Counted from the stretch's first letter, positions 1 to 7,155 are shown. The stretch is 9,293 nt of DNA from Hyphomonadaceae bacterium (GCA_030696545.1 JAUYSA010000305.1:1-9293), one strand, 5' to 3'. Numbers and translations are program-made. Notes: generated by a model not told the origin, from the sequence alone.

Positions 1-277
1 GATCGCGGACGGCCGAGTAAACCCGGCGGCCCGGTTTCGAGATGCGGCGGATTTCGGAGATGACCGGCGCGCCGTCGTAATACTTGAGCTCGATATCGAG
101 CTCACGGCGTCCGTCCTTCTCCACTTCCGTGAAGCCGCGGATGTAGCCTTCGCGCTGGAGCACTTCCAGGACGTGGAGGCGGAGTTTTGAGGCGGGTGAT
201 TGCACCGTGGACCGGCCGCGACGCTGGGCGTTGCGGATACGGGTCAGGAGATCTCCCAGGGGATCGTTCATTTGCAT
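1..277 (-). CDS. rpsH: 30S ribosomal protein S8, partial (C-terminus off the window)
   Basis: S8 binds the central domain of 16S rRNA and helps build the 30S platform; in E. coli it is also the translational repressor of the spc operon. The minus strand reads 92 complete codons before the window edge, beginning MQMNDPLGDLLTRIRNAQRR and running through a typical S8 N-terminal domain (VISEIRRISKPGRRVYSAVR near residues 72-91). About 40 residues are missing, judging from the usual length of roughly 132 aa. Two in-frame starts exist, ATG at 277 and ATG at 271. The GGGAG at 286-290 sits 8 nt from the first and 14 nt from the second, so I chose 277; most homologues begin at MNDP, which corresponds to 271. 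It lies 13 nt downstream of rpsN, in the same operon. Identity is certain; only the exact start is debatable. Confidence 0.96.
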   Translation of the reverse strand, partial: MQMNDPLGDLLTRIRNAQRRGRSTVQSPASKLRLHVLEVLQREGYIRGFTEVEKDGRRELDIELKYYDGAPVISEIRRISKPGRRVYSAVRD

Positions 278-285
278 CTTGTGAT

Positions 286-290
286 CTCCC
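286..290 (-). promoter_or_regulatory. Shine-Dalgarno site that decides the rpsH start
   Basis: On the minus strand GGGAG ends 8 nt before ATG at 277 and 14 nt before the second in-frame ATG at 271. Normal spacing therefore favours the upstream start, giving MQMNDP rather than MNDP. It falls in the 13-nt gap between the rpsN stop codon and rpsH. The assignment is inferred from spacing only. Confidence 0.6.
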
Positions 291-596
291 CTACCAGCTC
301 GACTTGACGAGGCCCGGGATCATCCCGTTGGCGCCATATTCGCGCAGCGCAATGCGCGACATCCTGAGCTTGCGGTAGTAAGCGCGCGGACGACCCGAGA
401 TTTCGCAGCGGTTGCGAACACGGCTCGGGGCCGAGTTGCGCGGAAGTTTCGCCAGTTTCATGCGAGCTTCGAAACGCTCTTCCAGAGGAAGGCTTTCGTC
501 GAGCGCCATGGCTTTCAGTTCAGCGCGCTTGGGAGCGTACTGAGCCGACATCCGCTTGCGGCGGTTGTTCTTTTCGATCGAGCTTTTCTTAGCCAT
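291..596 (-). CDS. rpsN: 30S ribosomal protein S14, zinc-free long form
   Basis: S14 is a late-assembling protein of the 30S head, packed against S3, S10 and S19 near the A site. The 101-residue product starts MAKKSSIEKNNRRKRM and ends with the conserved block SGRPRAYYRKLRMSRIALRE, then GMIPGLVKSSW. There is a single cysteine (NRCEISGR) and no pair of CxxC motifs, so this is the zinc-independent form usual in proteobacteria, at normal length. ATG at 596 has a well placed GGAG 9 nt upstream. Much longer in-frame readings extend up to 899, but they only translate the complement of rplE and lack homology. The gene sits 20 nt after rplE and 13 nt before rpsH, the standard spc-operon order. Confidence 0.98.
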   Translation of the reverse strand: MAKKSSIEKNNRRKRMSAQYAPKRAELKAMALDESLPLEERFEARMKLAKLPRNSAPSRVRNRCEISGRPRAYYRKLRMSRIALREYGANGMIPGLVKSSW

Positions 597-616
597 ATCG
601 TTTCTCTCCAGCGCGC

Positions 617-1174
617 CTAGTTGCGGAAGGGAAAGCCGAACTCCGTGAGGAGTGCTTTCGCTTCGTCGTTGGTGCGCGCCGTCGTGCACACAATGATGTC
701 CATGCCCCAGACCGTTTCGATGTTGTCGTAGCTGATCTCCGGGAACACGGTGTGCTCCTTGAGACCCATGGCAAAGTTGCCACGGCCATCGAACGACTTG
801 CCGTTGAGACCGCGGAAGTCCTTCACGCGCGGAAGGGCGATCGTGGTGAGGCGGTCGACGAACTCGTACATGCGCTCGCGGCGAAGCGTGACCTTGCAAC
901 CGATCGTCATGCCGTCGCGCAGCTTGAACGCTGCGATCGACTTGCGCGACACGGTCTCAATCGGCTTTTGGCCCGAGATCGCAGCAAGATCAGCAACGGC
1001 CGAGCGGATCTTCTTGGAGTCGGCGACAGCTTCGCCAACGCCCATGTTGATCACGACCTTGTCGAGCGCCGGAATCTGCAAGCCGTTCGTATAATTGAAC
1101 TGCGCCGTCAGTTTCTCGCGGATCGACTGCGAGTAAAGCGTCTTGAGACGCGGGGTGTAGCTAGCGTCAGCCAT
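617..1174 (-). CDS. rplE: 50S ribosomal protein L5
   Basis: L5 binds 5S rRNA and forms part of the central protuberance, contacting S13 and the P-site tRNA across the subunit interface. The 185-residue protein starts MADASYTPRLKTLYSQSIRE. It carries the family core LDKVVINMGVGEA (about residues 36-48), the block SGQKPIETVSRKSIAAFKLR (about 64-83), GCKVTLRRERMYEFVDRL, and the C-terminal segment with FGFPFRN. E. coli L5 is 179 aa, so the length is normal. The start at 1174 is preceded by GGGGAG with 7 nt spacing. It overlaps the end of rplX by 8 nt (ATGGCTGA), so translation of the two is probably coupled. The longer reading from 1288 only adds shadow sequence from rplX. Confidence 0.98.
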   Translation of the reverse strand: MADASYTPRLKTLYSQSIREKLTAQFNYTNGLQIPALDKVVINMGVGEAVADSKKIRSAVADLAAISGQKPIETVSRKSIAAFKLRDGMTIGCKVTLRRERMYEFVDRLTTIALPRVKDFRGLNGKSFDGRGNFAMGLKEHTVFPEISYDNIETVWGMDIIVCTTARTNDEAKALLTEFGFPFRN

Positions 1175-1496
1175 CGATCGTCTCCCCGGAGCGTTTGGCG
1201 AAGCGAACCTTGCGGCTCTTCTCTCCGGTACCTTCAGTTTTGAAACCAACGCGCGTCGGCTTGCCGGACGTCGGATCGACGTGGGCAACGTTAGAGACGT
1301 GGATCGGCGCTTCGTTGCGCTTGATCCCGCCTTGCGGGTCGGCCTGGCTCGGCTTTGTGTGACGAGCCTTGATGTTAACGCCCGAAACGAGCACGCGGCT
1401 CTCTTCCGGGAACGACTTCAGGACTTCGCCTTTGCGGCCCTTGTCCTTGCCGGTGATCACCATCACCGTGTCGCCTTTGCGGATCTTGGCGGCCAT
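1167..1496 (-). CDS. rplX: 50S ribosomal protein L24
   Basis: L24 is an assembly-initiator protein that binds the 5' domain of 23S rRNA and ends up near the tunnel exit. The 109-residue sequence opens MAAKIRKGDTVMVITGKDKG, a clear KOW motif with GKDKGRKGEV, followed by VSGVNIKARHTKPS and the ending RVRFAKRSGETIDG-like basic tail (KVRFAKRSGETIDG). The length is close to the 104 aa of E. coli. Its ATG at 1496 shares one base with the rplN stop codon (TAATG), and its own stop lies inside the first codons of rplE. The upstream-extended reading to 1805 is only the complement of rplN. Function and frame are secure. Confidence 0.98.
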   Translation of the reverse strand: MAAKIRKGDTVMVITGKDKGRKGEVLKSFPEESRVLVSGVNIKARHTKPSQADPQGGIKRNEAPIHVSNVAHVDPTSGKPTRVGFKTEGTGEKSRKVRFAKRSGETIDG

Positions 1497-1864
1497 TACA
1501 GGACCTCCGGCGCAAGCGAGATGATTTTCATGTGGTTCTTGGCGCGAAGCTCGCGCGGAACCGGCCCAAAGATGCGCGTGCCGATTGGCTCGTTCTGCGC
1601 GTTGACCAGAACAGCGGCGTTCGAGTCGAAGCGGATCACCGAACCGTCGCGGCGCTGCAGGTCTTTCGACACGCGAACGACGACGGCGCGTTTCACTTCG
1701 CCCTTCTTCACCCTGCCCTTCGGCGCGGCTTCCTTGATCGACACGACAATAATGTCGCCGATCGAGGCGTAGCGGCGCTTGGAGCCGCCGAGCACCTTGA
1801 TGCATTGGACGCGGCGGGCGCCGGAGTTGTCCGCAACATCTAGATTTGTTTGCATCTGGATCAT
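1496..1864 (-). CDS. rplN: 50S ribosomal protein L14
   Basis: L14 is a small five-stranded beta-barrel protein of the 50S subunit that contacts 16S rRNA in an intersubunit bridge and is also the docking site for the silencing factor RsfS. The product has exactly the standard 122 residues and starts MIQMQTNLDVADNSGARRVQ. Other family landmarks are CIKVLGGSKRRYASIGDIIV and the C-terminal IFGPVPRELRAKNHMKIISL. The start at 1864 overlaps the rpsQ stop codon in an ATGA arrangement. A start further upstream at 1897 would add 11 residues that no L14 has. It lies between rpsQ and rplX as in nearly all bacteria. Confidence 0.99.
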   Translation of the reverse strand: MIQMQTNLDVADNSGARRVQCIKVLGGSKRRYASIGDIIVVSIKEAAPKGRVKKGEVKRAVVVRVSKDLQRRDGSVIRFDSNAAVLVNAQNEPIGTRIFGPVPRELRAKNHMKIISLAPEVL

Positions 1865-2106
1865 GCGTTCGCCCCTTTGAACGAAACGATTTCCCAACGC
1901 TTCAGTTTAGAGCGCGGCGGGCATTCCTGGATCTCGACGTGCTGGCCAACCTGGGCAGCATTGTCCTGGTCGTGAGCGTGGTAGCGCTTCGACTTACGAA
2001 CCGTCTTCTTGAACAGCGGGTGGATGAAGGTACGCTCGACCTTCACAACTGCGGTCTTGTCCATCTTGTTGGAGACGACCACGCCTTCCATGATTCTCTT
2101 GGGCAT
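1861..2106 (-). CDS. rpsQ: 30S ribosomal protein S17
   Basis: S17 is a primary 16S rRNA-binding protein of the 5' domain, an OB-fold protein needed early in 30S assembly. The 81-residue product reads MPKRIMEGVVVSNKMDKTAV, then VERTFIHPLFKKTVRKSKRY, the conserved AHD segment, and the strand GQHVEIQECPPRSKLKRWEI. The length is typical (E. coli 84 aa). The minus-strand sequence ahead of ATG at 2106 contains AGGAGA at good spacing. The gene is 9 nt downstream of rpmC and its last bases overlap the start of rplN. Confidence 0.98.
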   Translation of the reverse strand: MPKRIMEGVVVSNKMDKTAVVKVERTFIHPLFKKTVRKSKRYHAHDQDNAAQVGQHVEIQECPPRSKLKRWEIVSFKGANA

Positions 2107-2115
2107 CGCTGTCTC

Positions 2116-2340
2116 CTACGCCGGCTGCTTCTTGGACTTCTCGGACAGCACAGCCTCGATGCGGGCAATGCTGCGGCGAATGTCGCCGACGCGAGACGTC
2201 TTTTCCATCTGGCCGGTCGCCTTCTGGAAACGCAGGTTGAACTGTTCTTTCCGCAGCTTCGTGAGCTCGTCACGCAGCTGGTCGGGCGTGGAGGCGCGGT
2301 AGCCTTCCATGTCCTTCCGGATTTCGTAAAACTTGGTCAT
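2116..2340 (-). CDS. rpmC: 50S ribosomal protein L29
   Basis: L29 is a small helical-hairpin protein beside L23 at the nascent-chain exit, where it helps form the docking area for trigger factor and SRP. The 74-residue protein begins MTKFYEIRKDMEGYRASTPD. It contains the family signature in the first helix and loop, LTKLRKEQFNLRFQKATGQM (about residues 26-45), followed by the second helix RVGDIRRSIARIEAVLSEK. It is slightly longer than the usual 63-70 aa because of a short lysine-rich tail ending KKQPA. Only 3 nt separate it from rplP, and its GGAGAG Shine-Dalgarno lies inside the 3' end of rplP. Confidence 0.97.
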   Translation of the reverse strand: MTKFYEIRKDMEGYRASTPDQLRDELTKLRKEQFNLRFQKATGQMEKTSRVGDIRRSIARIEAVLSEKSKKQPA

Positions 2341-2343
2341 CGC

Positions 2344-2757
2344 CTACTCTCCGATCCGCGTGACGATCTTCGTCTTGACCGACAGCTTGGCGGCGCCGAG
2401 CGTGAGGGCCTGACGAGCGATCGCATCCGGAACGCCATCGATTTCGAAAAGAATGCGGCCGGGTTTCACACGGGCCACCCAGAATTCTGGCGCGCCCTTG
2501 CCCGAGCCCATGCGGACTTCGATCGGCTTTTTCGACACCGGCACATCCGGGAACACGCGGCACCAGACTTTACCGAGACGCTTCATTTCGCGGGTGAGAG
2601 CGCGGCGTGCAGCCTCGATCTCGCGCGCGGTGACGCGGTTCGGCTCCAGGGCCTTGAGGCCGTGGCTGCCGTTATTCAGCGTGAAGCCAGACTTGGCGAC
2701 GCCGTGAATGCGTCCCTTGAAGGCCTTGCGATACTTTGTGCGCTTGGGTTGCAGCAT
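2344..2757 (-). CDS. rplP: 50S ribosomal protein L16
   Basis: L16 is a late-assembling 50S protein that organises the A-site side of the peptidyl-transferase region and contacts the tRNA elbow. The 137-residue product starts MLQPKRTKYRKAFKGRIHGV and has the expected HGLKALEPNRVTAREIEAAR, KVWCRVFPDVPVSKKP and VRMGSGKGAPEFWVARVKPG. Arg82 in the VRMGSGKG loop aligns with E. coli Arg81, the residue hydroxylated by RoxA/YcfD there; whether this organism hydroxylates it cannot be seen. Length matches the family. The start codon is 13 nt after the rpsC stop. The upstream Shine-Dalgarno is weak (GTGAGATAGAG region), so translation may rely on coupling to rpsC. Confidence 0.99.
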   Translation of the reverse strand: MLQPKRTKYRKAFKGRIHGVAKSGFTLNNGSHGLKALEPNRVTAREIEAARRALTREMKRLGKVWCRVFPDVPVSKKPIEVRMGSGKGAPEFWVARVKPGRILFEIDGVPDAIARQALTLGAAKLSVKTKIVTRIGE

Positions 2758-2770
2758 TGCTCTATCTCAC

Positions 2771-3487
2771 TTACGCGCGCTGATCTTGACGCTCGCGGTC
2801 GCGACGCGGGCGGCTTTCGCCTGCGGCTTCCTGCTTGCGGTCAACAGCCATCGGATCGTGCTCCATGATCTCACCTTTGAAGATCCAGCACTTGATGCCG
2901 ATGATGCCATAGGTCGTCGAGGCTTCAGCGGTTCCGTAGTCGATGTCGGCGCGGAGCGTGTGCAGCGGCACCCTGCCCTCACGATACCATTCCGTACGCG
3001 CGATCTCGGCGCCGCCGAGGCGGCCCGCAACCGTGAGACGAATGCCCTGGGCGCCCATGCGCATCGTCGTCTGCATCGCGCGCTTCATGGCGCGACGGAA
3101 CGAAACACGGCGCTCGAGCTGGCGGGCCACATCCTCGGCGACGAGGTTGGAGTCCGTCTCCGGCTTGCGAATCTCGACGAGGTTTAGGAACACTTCGTCC
3201 TTGCAGAGCTTGGTGATCGCCTTGCGCAGCGTCTCGATGTCCGCGCCCTTCTTGCCGATCACCATGCCCGGACGGGCGGTATGAACAGTGATGCGGCACT
3301 TCTTGTGCGGACGCTCGATGATGACCTTGCTGACGCCAGCCTGCTTCAGCTTCTCTTTGATGTACTTGCGGATCTTGATGTCTTCGTGGAGCAGGCGGCC
3401 GAAGTCGGCGCTTTCTGCATACCAACGGCTGTCAGCCGTACGGTTGACGCCCAGACGAAATCCAGTCGGGTTGATCTTCTGACCCAT
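2771..3487 (-). CDS. rpsC: 30S ribosomal protein S3
   Basis: S3 forms, with S4 and S5, the mRNA entry tunnel and helicase centre of the 30S subunit. The 238-residue protein begins MGQKINPTGFRLGVNRTADS. A type II KH domain is centred on RPGMVIGKKGADIETLRKA, with the GKKG loop at residues 78-81. The C-terminal S3 domain includes MRMGAQGIRLTVAGRLGGAE, the TEWYREGRVPLHTLRADIDY block and the YGIIGIKCWIFKGE strand. A charged, probably disordered tail rich in Arg, Glu and Gln ends the protein, as usual in this class. The ATG at 3487 shares a base with the rplV stop codon (TAATG). Confidence 0.99.
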   Translation of the reverse strand: MGQKINPTGFRLGVNRTADSRWYAESADFGRLLHEDIKIRKYIKEKLKQAGVSKVIIERPHKKCRITVHTARPGMVIGKKGADIETLRKAITKLCKDEVFLNLVEIRKPETDSNLVAEDVARQLERRVSFRRAMKRAMQTTMRMGAQGIRLTVAGRLGGAEIARTEWYREGRVPLHTLRADIDYGTAEASTTYGIIGIKCWIFKGEIMEHDPMAVDRKQEAAGESRPRRDRERQDQRA

Positions 3488-3885
3488 TATGCGGCCTCAG
3501 AGGTTTGAGCGACCGCGGACGTGTCGCGGAGCACGATCGTGAGCTGCGAGAACTGCTTCTCGACCCGGACGCCACGGCCGCGCGCGCGAGCGTGCATCCG
3601 CTTCATGACCAGGTTCTTGCCGACGTGAGCCTCGGCGACGATCAGGCTGTCGATGTCGAGGCTGTGGTTGTTGTCCGCGTTAGCAACAGCGGACTTGAGC
3701 AATTTCAACACATCGACGGCAGCGCGCTTGCGCGAGAATTCGAGTTCGGCCATCGCCTTGTCGACTTTCAGACCGCGGATCTGCTGCGCCAGCAGGTTCA
3801 GCTTCTGACCGCTGATGCGGTACATGCGAAGCACGGCGCGGCTCTCGTTGGAGGCCTGTTTCGGAGGAGCTTTTTGCTTGCCCAT
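3487..3885 (-). CDS. rplV: 50S ribosomal protein L22
   Basis: L22 binds all 23S rRNA domains and sends a long beta-hairpin into the polypeptide exit tunnel next to L4. The 132-residue product contains RMYRISGQKLNLLAQQIRGL (about 21-40), ELEFSRKRAAVDVLKLLKSA, NADNNHSLDIDSLIVAEAHV, and the tunnel hairpin MKRMHARARGRGVRVEKQFS before the final strand LTIVLRD. The N-terminal 16 residues and the last 10 (SAVAQTSEAA) are variable extensions beyond the E. coli protein of 110 aa. Two bases separate it from rpsS. The Shine-Dalgarno (AGGT) is modest and lies in the end of rpsS. Confidence 0.98.
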   Translation of the reverse strand: MGKQKAPPKQASNESRAVLRMYRISGQKLNLLAQQIRGLKVDKAMAELEFSRKRAAVDVLKLLKSAVANADNNHSLDIDSLIVAEAHVGKNLVMKRMHARARGRGVRVEKQFSQLTIVLRDTSAVAQTSEAA

Positions 3886-3887
3886 GA

Positions 3888-4178
3888 TTATTTACCTGCC
3901 GGCTTGCGGGCGACTTTCTTGTCGCCGCCATGGCCATGGAACGTGCGGGTCGGCGCGAACTCGCCGAGCTTGTGACCAACCATCTCTTCCGAGACGTTGA
4001 CCGGCACGAACGTCTTGCCGTTGTGGACCTGGAAGGTCAGGCCAATGAAATCGGGCAGGATCGTCGAACGGCGCGACCAGGTCTTGATCGGCGTCGAACG
4101 CGCAGCACTCTTCGCGACTTCTGCTTTCTTAAGCAGATAGCCATCGACGAAGGGGCCTTTCCAGACGGAACGGGACAT
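3888..4178 (-). CDS. rpsS: 30S ribosomal protein S19
   Basis: S19 sits in the 30S head, forms a complex with S13 and contacts the A-site finger bridge. The 96-residue protein starts MSRSVWKGPFVDGYLLKKAE. It has the conserved IKTWSRRSTILPDFIGLTFQ, VHNGKTFVPVNVSEEMVGHK and LGEFAPTRTFHGHGGDKK. A short basic tail (VARKPAGK) makes it a few residues longer than the usual 91-93. ATG at 4178 is preceded by GGAGAG; extending to 4277 would add 33 residues that are only the shifted frame of the rplB end. It follows rplB by 14 nt. Confidence 0.98.
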   Translation of the reverse strand: MSRSVWKGPFVDGYLLKKAEVAKSAARSTPIKTWSRRSTILPDFIGLTFQVHNGKTFVPVNVSEEMVGHKLGEFAPTRTFHGHGGDKKVARKPAGK

Positions 4179-4192
4179 CTTGCTTCTCTCCG

Positions 4193-5020
4193 TTACGCTT
4201 TGTGCCGACGACGAACGATAAGACGATCGGTCGACTTGTTCTTGCGGGTTTTCGGACCGCGGGTTTTCTTGCCCCACGGGGTGACGGGGTGACGGCCACC
4301 GGACGTCTTGCCTTCACCACCACCATGCGGGTGGTCGACCGGGTTCATGGCGACGCCGCGAACGTGCGGACGCCAGCCCTTGTGAACGTTGCGGCCGGCC
4401 TTGCCGATCACGACGTTCATGTTGTCCGGGTTCGAAACTGCGCCGATCGTGGCCATGCAGAGTTCCGGGATCAGGCGGACTTCGCCGGACGAGAGCTTCA
4501 CCTGCGCGTAGCCATCGCCACGGCCGACGAGCTGAGCGTACGAGCCAGCCGAACGAGCGATCTGCGCGCCCTTGAGCGGCTTCATCTCGATGTTGTGGAT
4601 GATCGTGCCGACCGGGATCGACTTCAGCGGCAGGGCGTTGCCCGGCTTGATGTCGGCGGTTTCGCCCGCAATCACCGTGTCGCCGACATCAACGCGCTGC
4701 GGGGCGATGATGTAGGCTTGCTCGCCATCAGCGTAATTGATGAGCGCGATGAAGGCCGTGCGGTTAGGATCGTATTCCAGGCGCTCGATCGTCGCCGGGA
4801 CGTTCCACTTGCGACGCTTGAAGTCGATGATGCGGTACGACTTCTTCGCGCCGCCCCCGCGCCAGCGCGCAGTGCGACGGCCGAGGTTGTTGCGGCCACC
4901 GGATGAATGCTTGCCCTCGGTCAGCGCCTTGACGGGGCCGCCCTTGTGCAGGCCCGAGCGGTCGATCAGCACAAGCTGACGACGGCCAGGCGAAGTCGGG
5001 TTGAAGGTCTTAAGAGCCAT
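4193..5020 (-). CDS. rplB: 50S ribosomal protein L2
   Basis: L2 is a primary 23S rRNA-binding protein essential for subunit association and for the peptidyl-transferase centre. The 275-residue product opens MALKTFNPTSPGRRQLVLID and shows GRNNLGRRTARWRGGGAKKS, the OB and SH3-like core (IHNIEMKPLKGAQIARSAGS, with YAQLVGRGDGYAQVKLSSGE), and the highly conserved AMNPVDHPHGGGEGKTSGG. His230 in DHPHGGG aligns with the functionally important His229 of E. coli. The basic C-terminal tail ends RLIVRRRHKA. Length is standard (E. coli 273). An AAGGCG element precedes the ATG at 5020, and the gap to rplW is 12 nt. Confidence 0.99.
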   Translation of the reverse strand: MALKTFNPTSPGRRQLVLIDRSGLHKGGPVKALTEGKHSSGGRNNLGRRTARWRGGGAKKSYRIIDFKRRKWNVPATIERLEYDPNRTAFIALINYADGEQAYIIAPQRVDVGDTVIAGETADIKPGNALPLKSIPVGTIIHNIEMKPLKGAQIARSAGSYAQLVGRGDGYAQVKLSSGEVRLIPELCMATIGAVSNPDNMNVVIGKAGRNVHKGWRPHVRGVAMNPVDHPHGGGEGKTSGGRHPVTPWGKKTRGPKTRKNKSTDRLIVRRRHKA

Positions 5021-5032
5021 GACGCCTTATCC

Positions 5033-5332
5033 TCAGAGCCCGGTCGTCACGTCGATGGACTGGCCGTCCTTCAACGTCACGATCGCTTTCTTGATGTCCG
5101 AGCGCTTGCCCGGGACACCGCGGAAGAACTTGGATTTGCCCTTCACGACGAGTGTGTTCACGCCAACCACGTTGACGTTGAACAGCGCTTCCACCGCTTC
5201 TTTGATCTGCGGCTTGGTCGCGTCGAGGGGCACGCGGAAGACGACCTTGTTGAACTCGGACAACATGGTCGACTTTTCGGTGATGATCGGCGCCGTGAGG
5301 CGCGTGTAGTGGAGGGCTTTGGGAGCGGCCAT
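5033..5332 (-). CDS. rplW: 50S ribosomal protein L23
   Basis: L23 lies at the tunnel exit and is the main docking protein for trigger factor and SRP. The 99-residue product begins MAAPKALHYTRLTAPIITEK. Glu19 in ITEK aligns with E. coli Glu18, the residue that contacts trigger factor. Family landmarks follow: VPLDATKPQIKEAVEALFNV, VNTLVVKGKSKFFRG (the loop that reaches into the tunnel), and RSDIKKAIVTLKDGQSID. The start at 5332 gives the usual length; the open frame continues to 5425, but that stretch is only the complement of rplD. It starts 4 nt after the rplD stop, with AAGG about 9 nt upstream of the ATG. Confidence 0.98.
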   Translation of the reverse strand: MAAPKALHYTRLTAPIITEKSTMLSEFNKVVFRVPLDATKPQIKEAVEALFNVNVVGVNTLVVKGKSKFFRGVPGKRSDIKKAIVTLKDGQSIDVTTGL

Positions 5333-5336
5333 CTGG

Positions 5337-5969
5337 TTACGCCTTCTCGGCTTCGGCGAAGCGCGCATGAACGCCTTCGACCGCTTCACGCGACAGCACC
5401 AGCGTCTTGCGGCGCAGAACGTCATAAACGTTGAGGCCGGCGAGCGGGAGCACGTCGATGTTCGGGATGTTGCGAGCGGCTTTGGCGAACTTCTCGTTCA
5501 CTTCAGCGCCGCCGATGAAAAGGGCGTTCGAGATATTGAGCGCCTTGAGCTGGGCGACCAGATCCTTGGTCTTCTCGCCGTCGAAGCCATCAAGAATGAT
5601 AACCGCTTCGTCTTTCACTTTCGACGAGAGAGCGTGCTTCATCGCCATCGCGCGAACCTTTTTCGGAAGGCCGTGGGCGTGCGAGTGCGGGTGCGGACCG
5701 TGAGCGACGCCACCGCCGACGAAGATCGGAGCGTTGCGCGAACCGTGACGCGCGCCGCCCGTGCCCTTTTGGCGATAAAGCTTCTTGGTCGTGCGGCTCA
5801 CATCGTCGCGGTTTTGCGTCGAGTGCGTGCCGGCCTGGCGCTTGGACAGCTGATAGCGAACCATGCGCTGCAGGATGTCCGAGCGGATATCTTCAATGCC
5901 AAACACGGCGTCAGCGAGTTCGATCTCGCCGGCCTTGTTGGCGTCAAGCTTGACGACGGGGAGTTTCAT
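5337..5969 (-). CDS. rplD: 50S ribosomal protein L4
   Basis: L4 is an early-assembling 50S protein whose extended loop lines the exit tunnel opposite L22; in E. coli it also represses the S10 operon. The 210-residue product starts MKLPVVKLDANKAGEIELAD and contains the tunnel loop TKKLYRQKGTGGARHGSRNA (61-80) followed by PIFVGGGVAHGPHPHSHAHG (81-100), then LPKKVRAMAMKHALSSK. The C-terminal globular part includes NALFIGGAEVNEKFAKAARN and IDVLPLAGLNVYDVLRRKTL. The segment at 90-99 has five alternating histidines, more than I expect in this position. Length is normal (E. coli 201). Its ATG at 5969 overlaps the rplC stop by one base (TGATG). Confidence 0.98.
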   Translation of the reverse strand: MKLPVVKLDANKAGEIELADAVFGIEDIRSDILQRMVRYQLSKRQAGTHSTQNRDDVSRTTKKLYRQKGTGGARHGSRNAPIFVGGGVAHGPHPHSHAHGLPKKVRAMAMKHALSSKVKDEAVIILDGFDGEKTKDLVAQLKALNISNALFIGGAEVNEKFAKAARNIPNIDVLPLAGLNVYDVLRRKTLVLSREAVEGVHARFAEAEKA

Positions 5970-6711
5970 CAGGCCTGCCCTTCCTTGGCGCGAAGACCAG
6001 CGGGCGACGGCGCACCCTTGTTGTCCTTGGCCTTCACTGCATCACGAACTTCAACCCAGCTGTTCTCGGCGCCGGGGACTGCGCCCTTCACGAGGATCAG
6101 GCCACGCTCTGCATCCGTGCGAACGATTTCGAGGTTCTGGGTGGTGACGCGTTCCATGCCGAGATGGCCAGCCATCTTCTTGCCTTTGAACACGCGACCC
6201 GGATCCTGACGCTGGCCGGTCGAACCGTGCGAGCGGTGCGAGACCGACACGCCGTGCGAAGCTTCCAGACCGCCGAAGTTCCAGCGCTTCATGGCGCCGG
6301 CGAAGCCCTTGCCCTTGGTGATGCCGACGACATCAACTTTCTGGCCGGGGACGAAATGGTCCGCGCTGATTTCAGCGCCGACTTCGAGCAACATGTCCGC
6401 AGGAACGCGGAATTCACGTAGAATGGCTTTGGGCTCTACGGAGGCCTTGGCGAACTGGCCGCGTAGCGACTGGTTCACATTCTTGGCCTTGCGCGTACCA
6501 GCGCCGAGCACGACAGCGGAGTAGCCGTCATTGGCTTTGCGCGTGCCGGTCTTCTCACCCTTTTTGGTGACGTCAACTTCGCGCTCTTCGTCTTTCTTGA
6601 CGCCAACGACCTGGCAGCCTTCGAGCGAGAGCACGGTGACCGGGATGTGCGCGCCATCAGCGCCGAACACGCGGGTCATACCGATTTTCTTGGCGAGGAC
6701 TCCGGTGCGCA

Positions 6712-6712
<1 letters not shown>
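5969..6712 (-). CDS. rplC: 50S ribosomal protein L3, with insertion and tail
   Basis: L3 binds near the 3' end of 23S rRNA, is needed to start 50S assembly, and reaches toward the peptidyl-transferase centre. The 247-residue product begins MRTGVLAKKIGMTRVFGADG. It has GFAGAMKRWNFGGLEASHG and HGSTGQRQDPGRVFKGKKMA; Gln169 in GQRQ aligns with E. coli Gln150, the methylation site of PrmB. Against my recollection of the 209-residue E. coli protein there is an 18-residue insertion of charged residues between Val38 and Asn61 (VKKDEEREVDVTKKGEKTGT region) and a 19-residue tail after DAVKA. The ATG at 6712 overlaps the rpsJ stop codon (TAATG), so translation is likely coupled. Confidence 0.98.
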
Positions 6713-7029
<317 letters not shown>

Positions 7030-7053
7030 CGGGACCACCGAAACAGCGTGAAT

Positions 7054-7089
7054 GCAGCCAAACCGGGATCACTTCCCCCGGCGGGCTGC
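7054..7089 (-). other. Large stem-loop just upstream of rpsJ
   Basis: The minus-strand RNA can pair GCAGCC (7084-7089) with GGCTGC (7054-7059) and, inside that, CCGGG (7077-7081) with CCCGG (7063-7067), leaving a 9-base loop GGAAGTGAT and a 2/3 internal loop. No T-run follows, so it is not an intrinsic terminator. It ends 24 bases before the rpsJ ATG and could be a leader control element, by analogy with r-protein leaders in other bacteria; that function is inference. Confidence 0.55.
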
Positions 7090-7132
7090 CGCACTCGTTG
7101 AGTTTTTCCTTTTGTTTCCGGGTCTTGCGTTT

Positions 7133-7145
7133 GTTCGGGGCGAAC
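7133..7145 (-). other. Small hairpin in the S10 leader
   Basis: The minus strand reads GTTCG CCC CGAAC, a perfect 5-bp stem with a three-base loop. It falls in the predicted leader between the palindrome and the larger hairpin. It is too small to be significant alone but contributes to a structured leader. Confidence 0.4.
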
Positions 7146-7155
7146 CCGAGCACGG

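Noticed and set aside
291..899. A long N-terminal extension of S14
   Set aside because: The extra residues are a different-frame translation of rplE; MAKKSSIEK at 596 has a proper ribosome binding site and gives the standard 101 aa.
1846..2868. A 340-codon plus-strand frame opposite rpsQ, rpmC and rplP
   Set aside because: It spans three certain genes on the other strand, has low-complexity Arg/Leu/Asp composition and no recognisable domain.
4202..4906. A 234-codon plus-strand frame opposite rplB
   Set aside because: It is antisense to L2, and its composition is that of reverse-complemented biased codons.
5319..6209. A 296-codon plus-strand frame opposite rplD and the end of rplC
   Set aside because: It is entirely antisense to certain ribosomal genes and has no family resemblance; explained by codon bias.
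7054..7089. The leader hairpin as an intrinsic terminator
   Set aside because: No T-run follows the stem on the minus strand, and essential ribosomal genes lie directly downstream.
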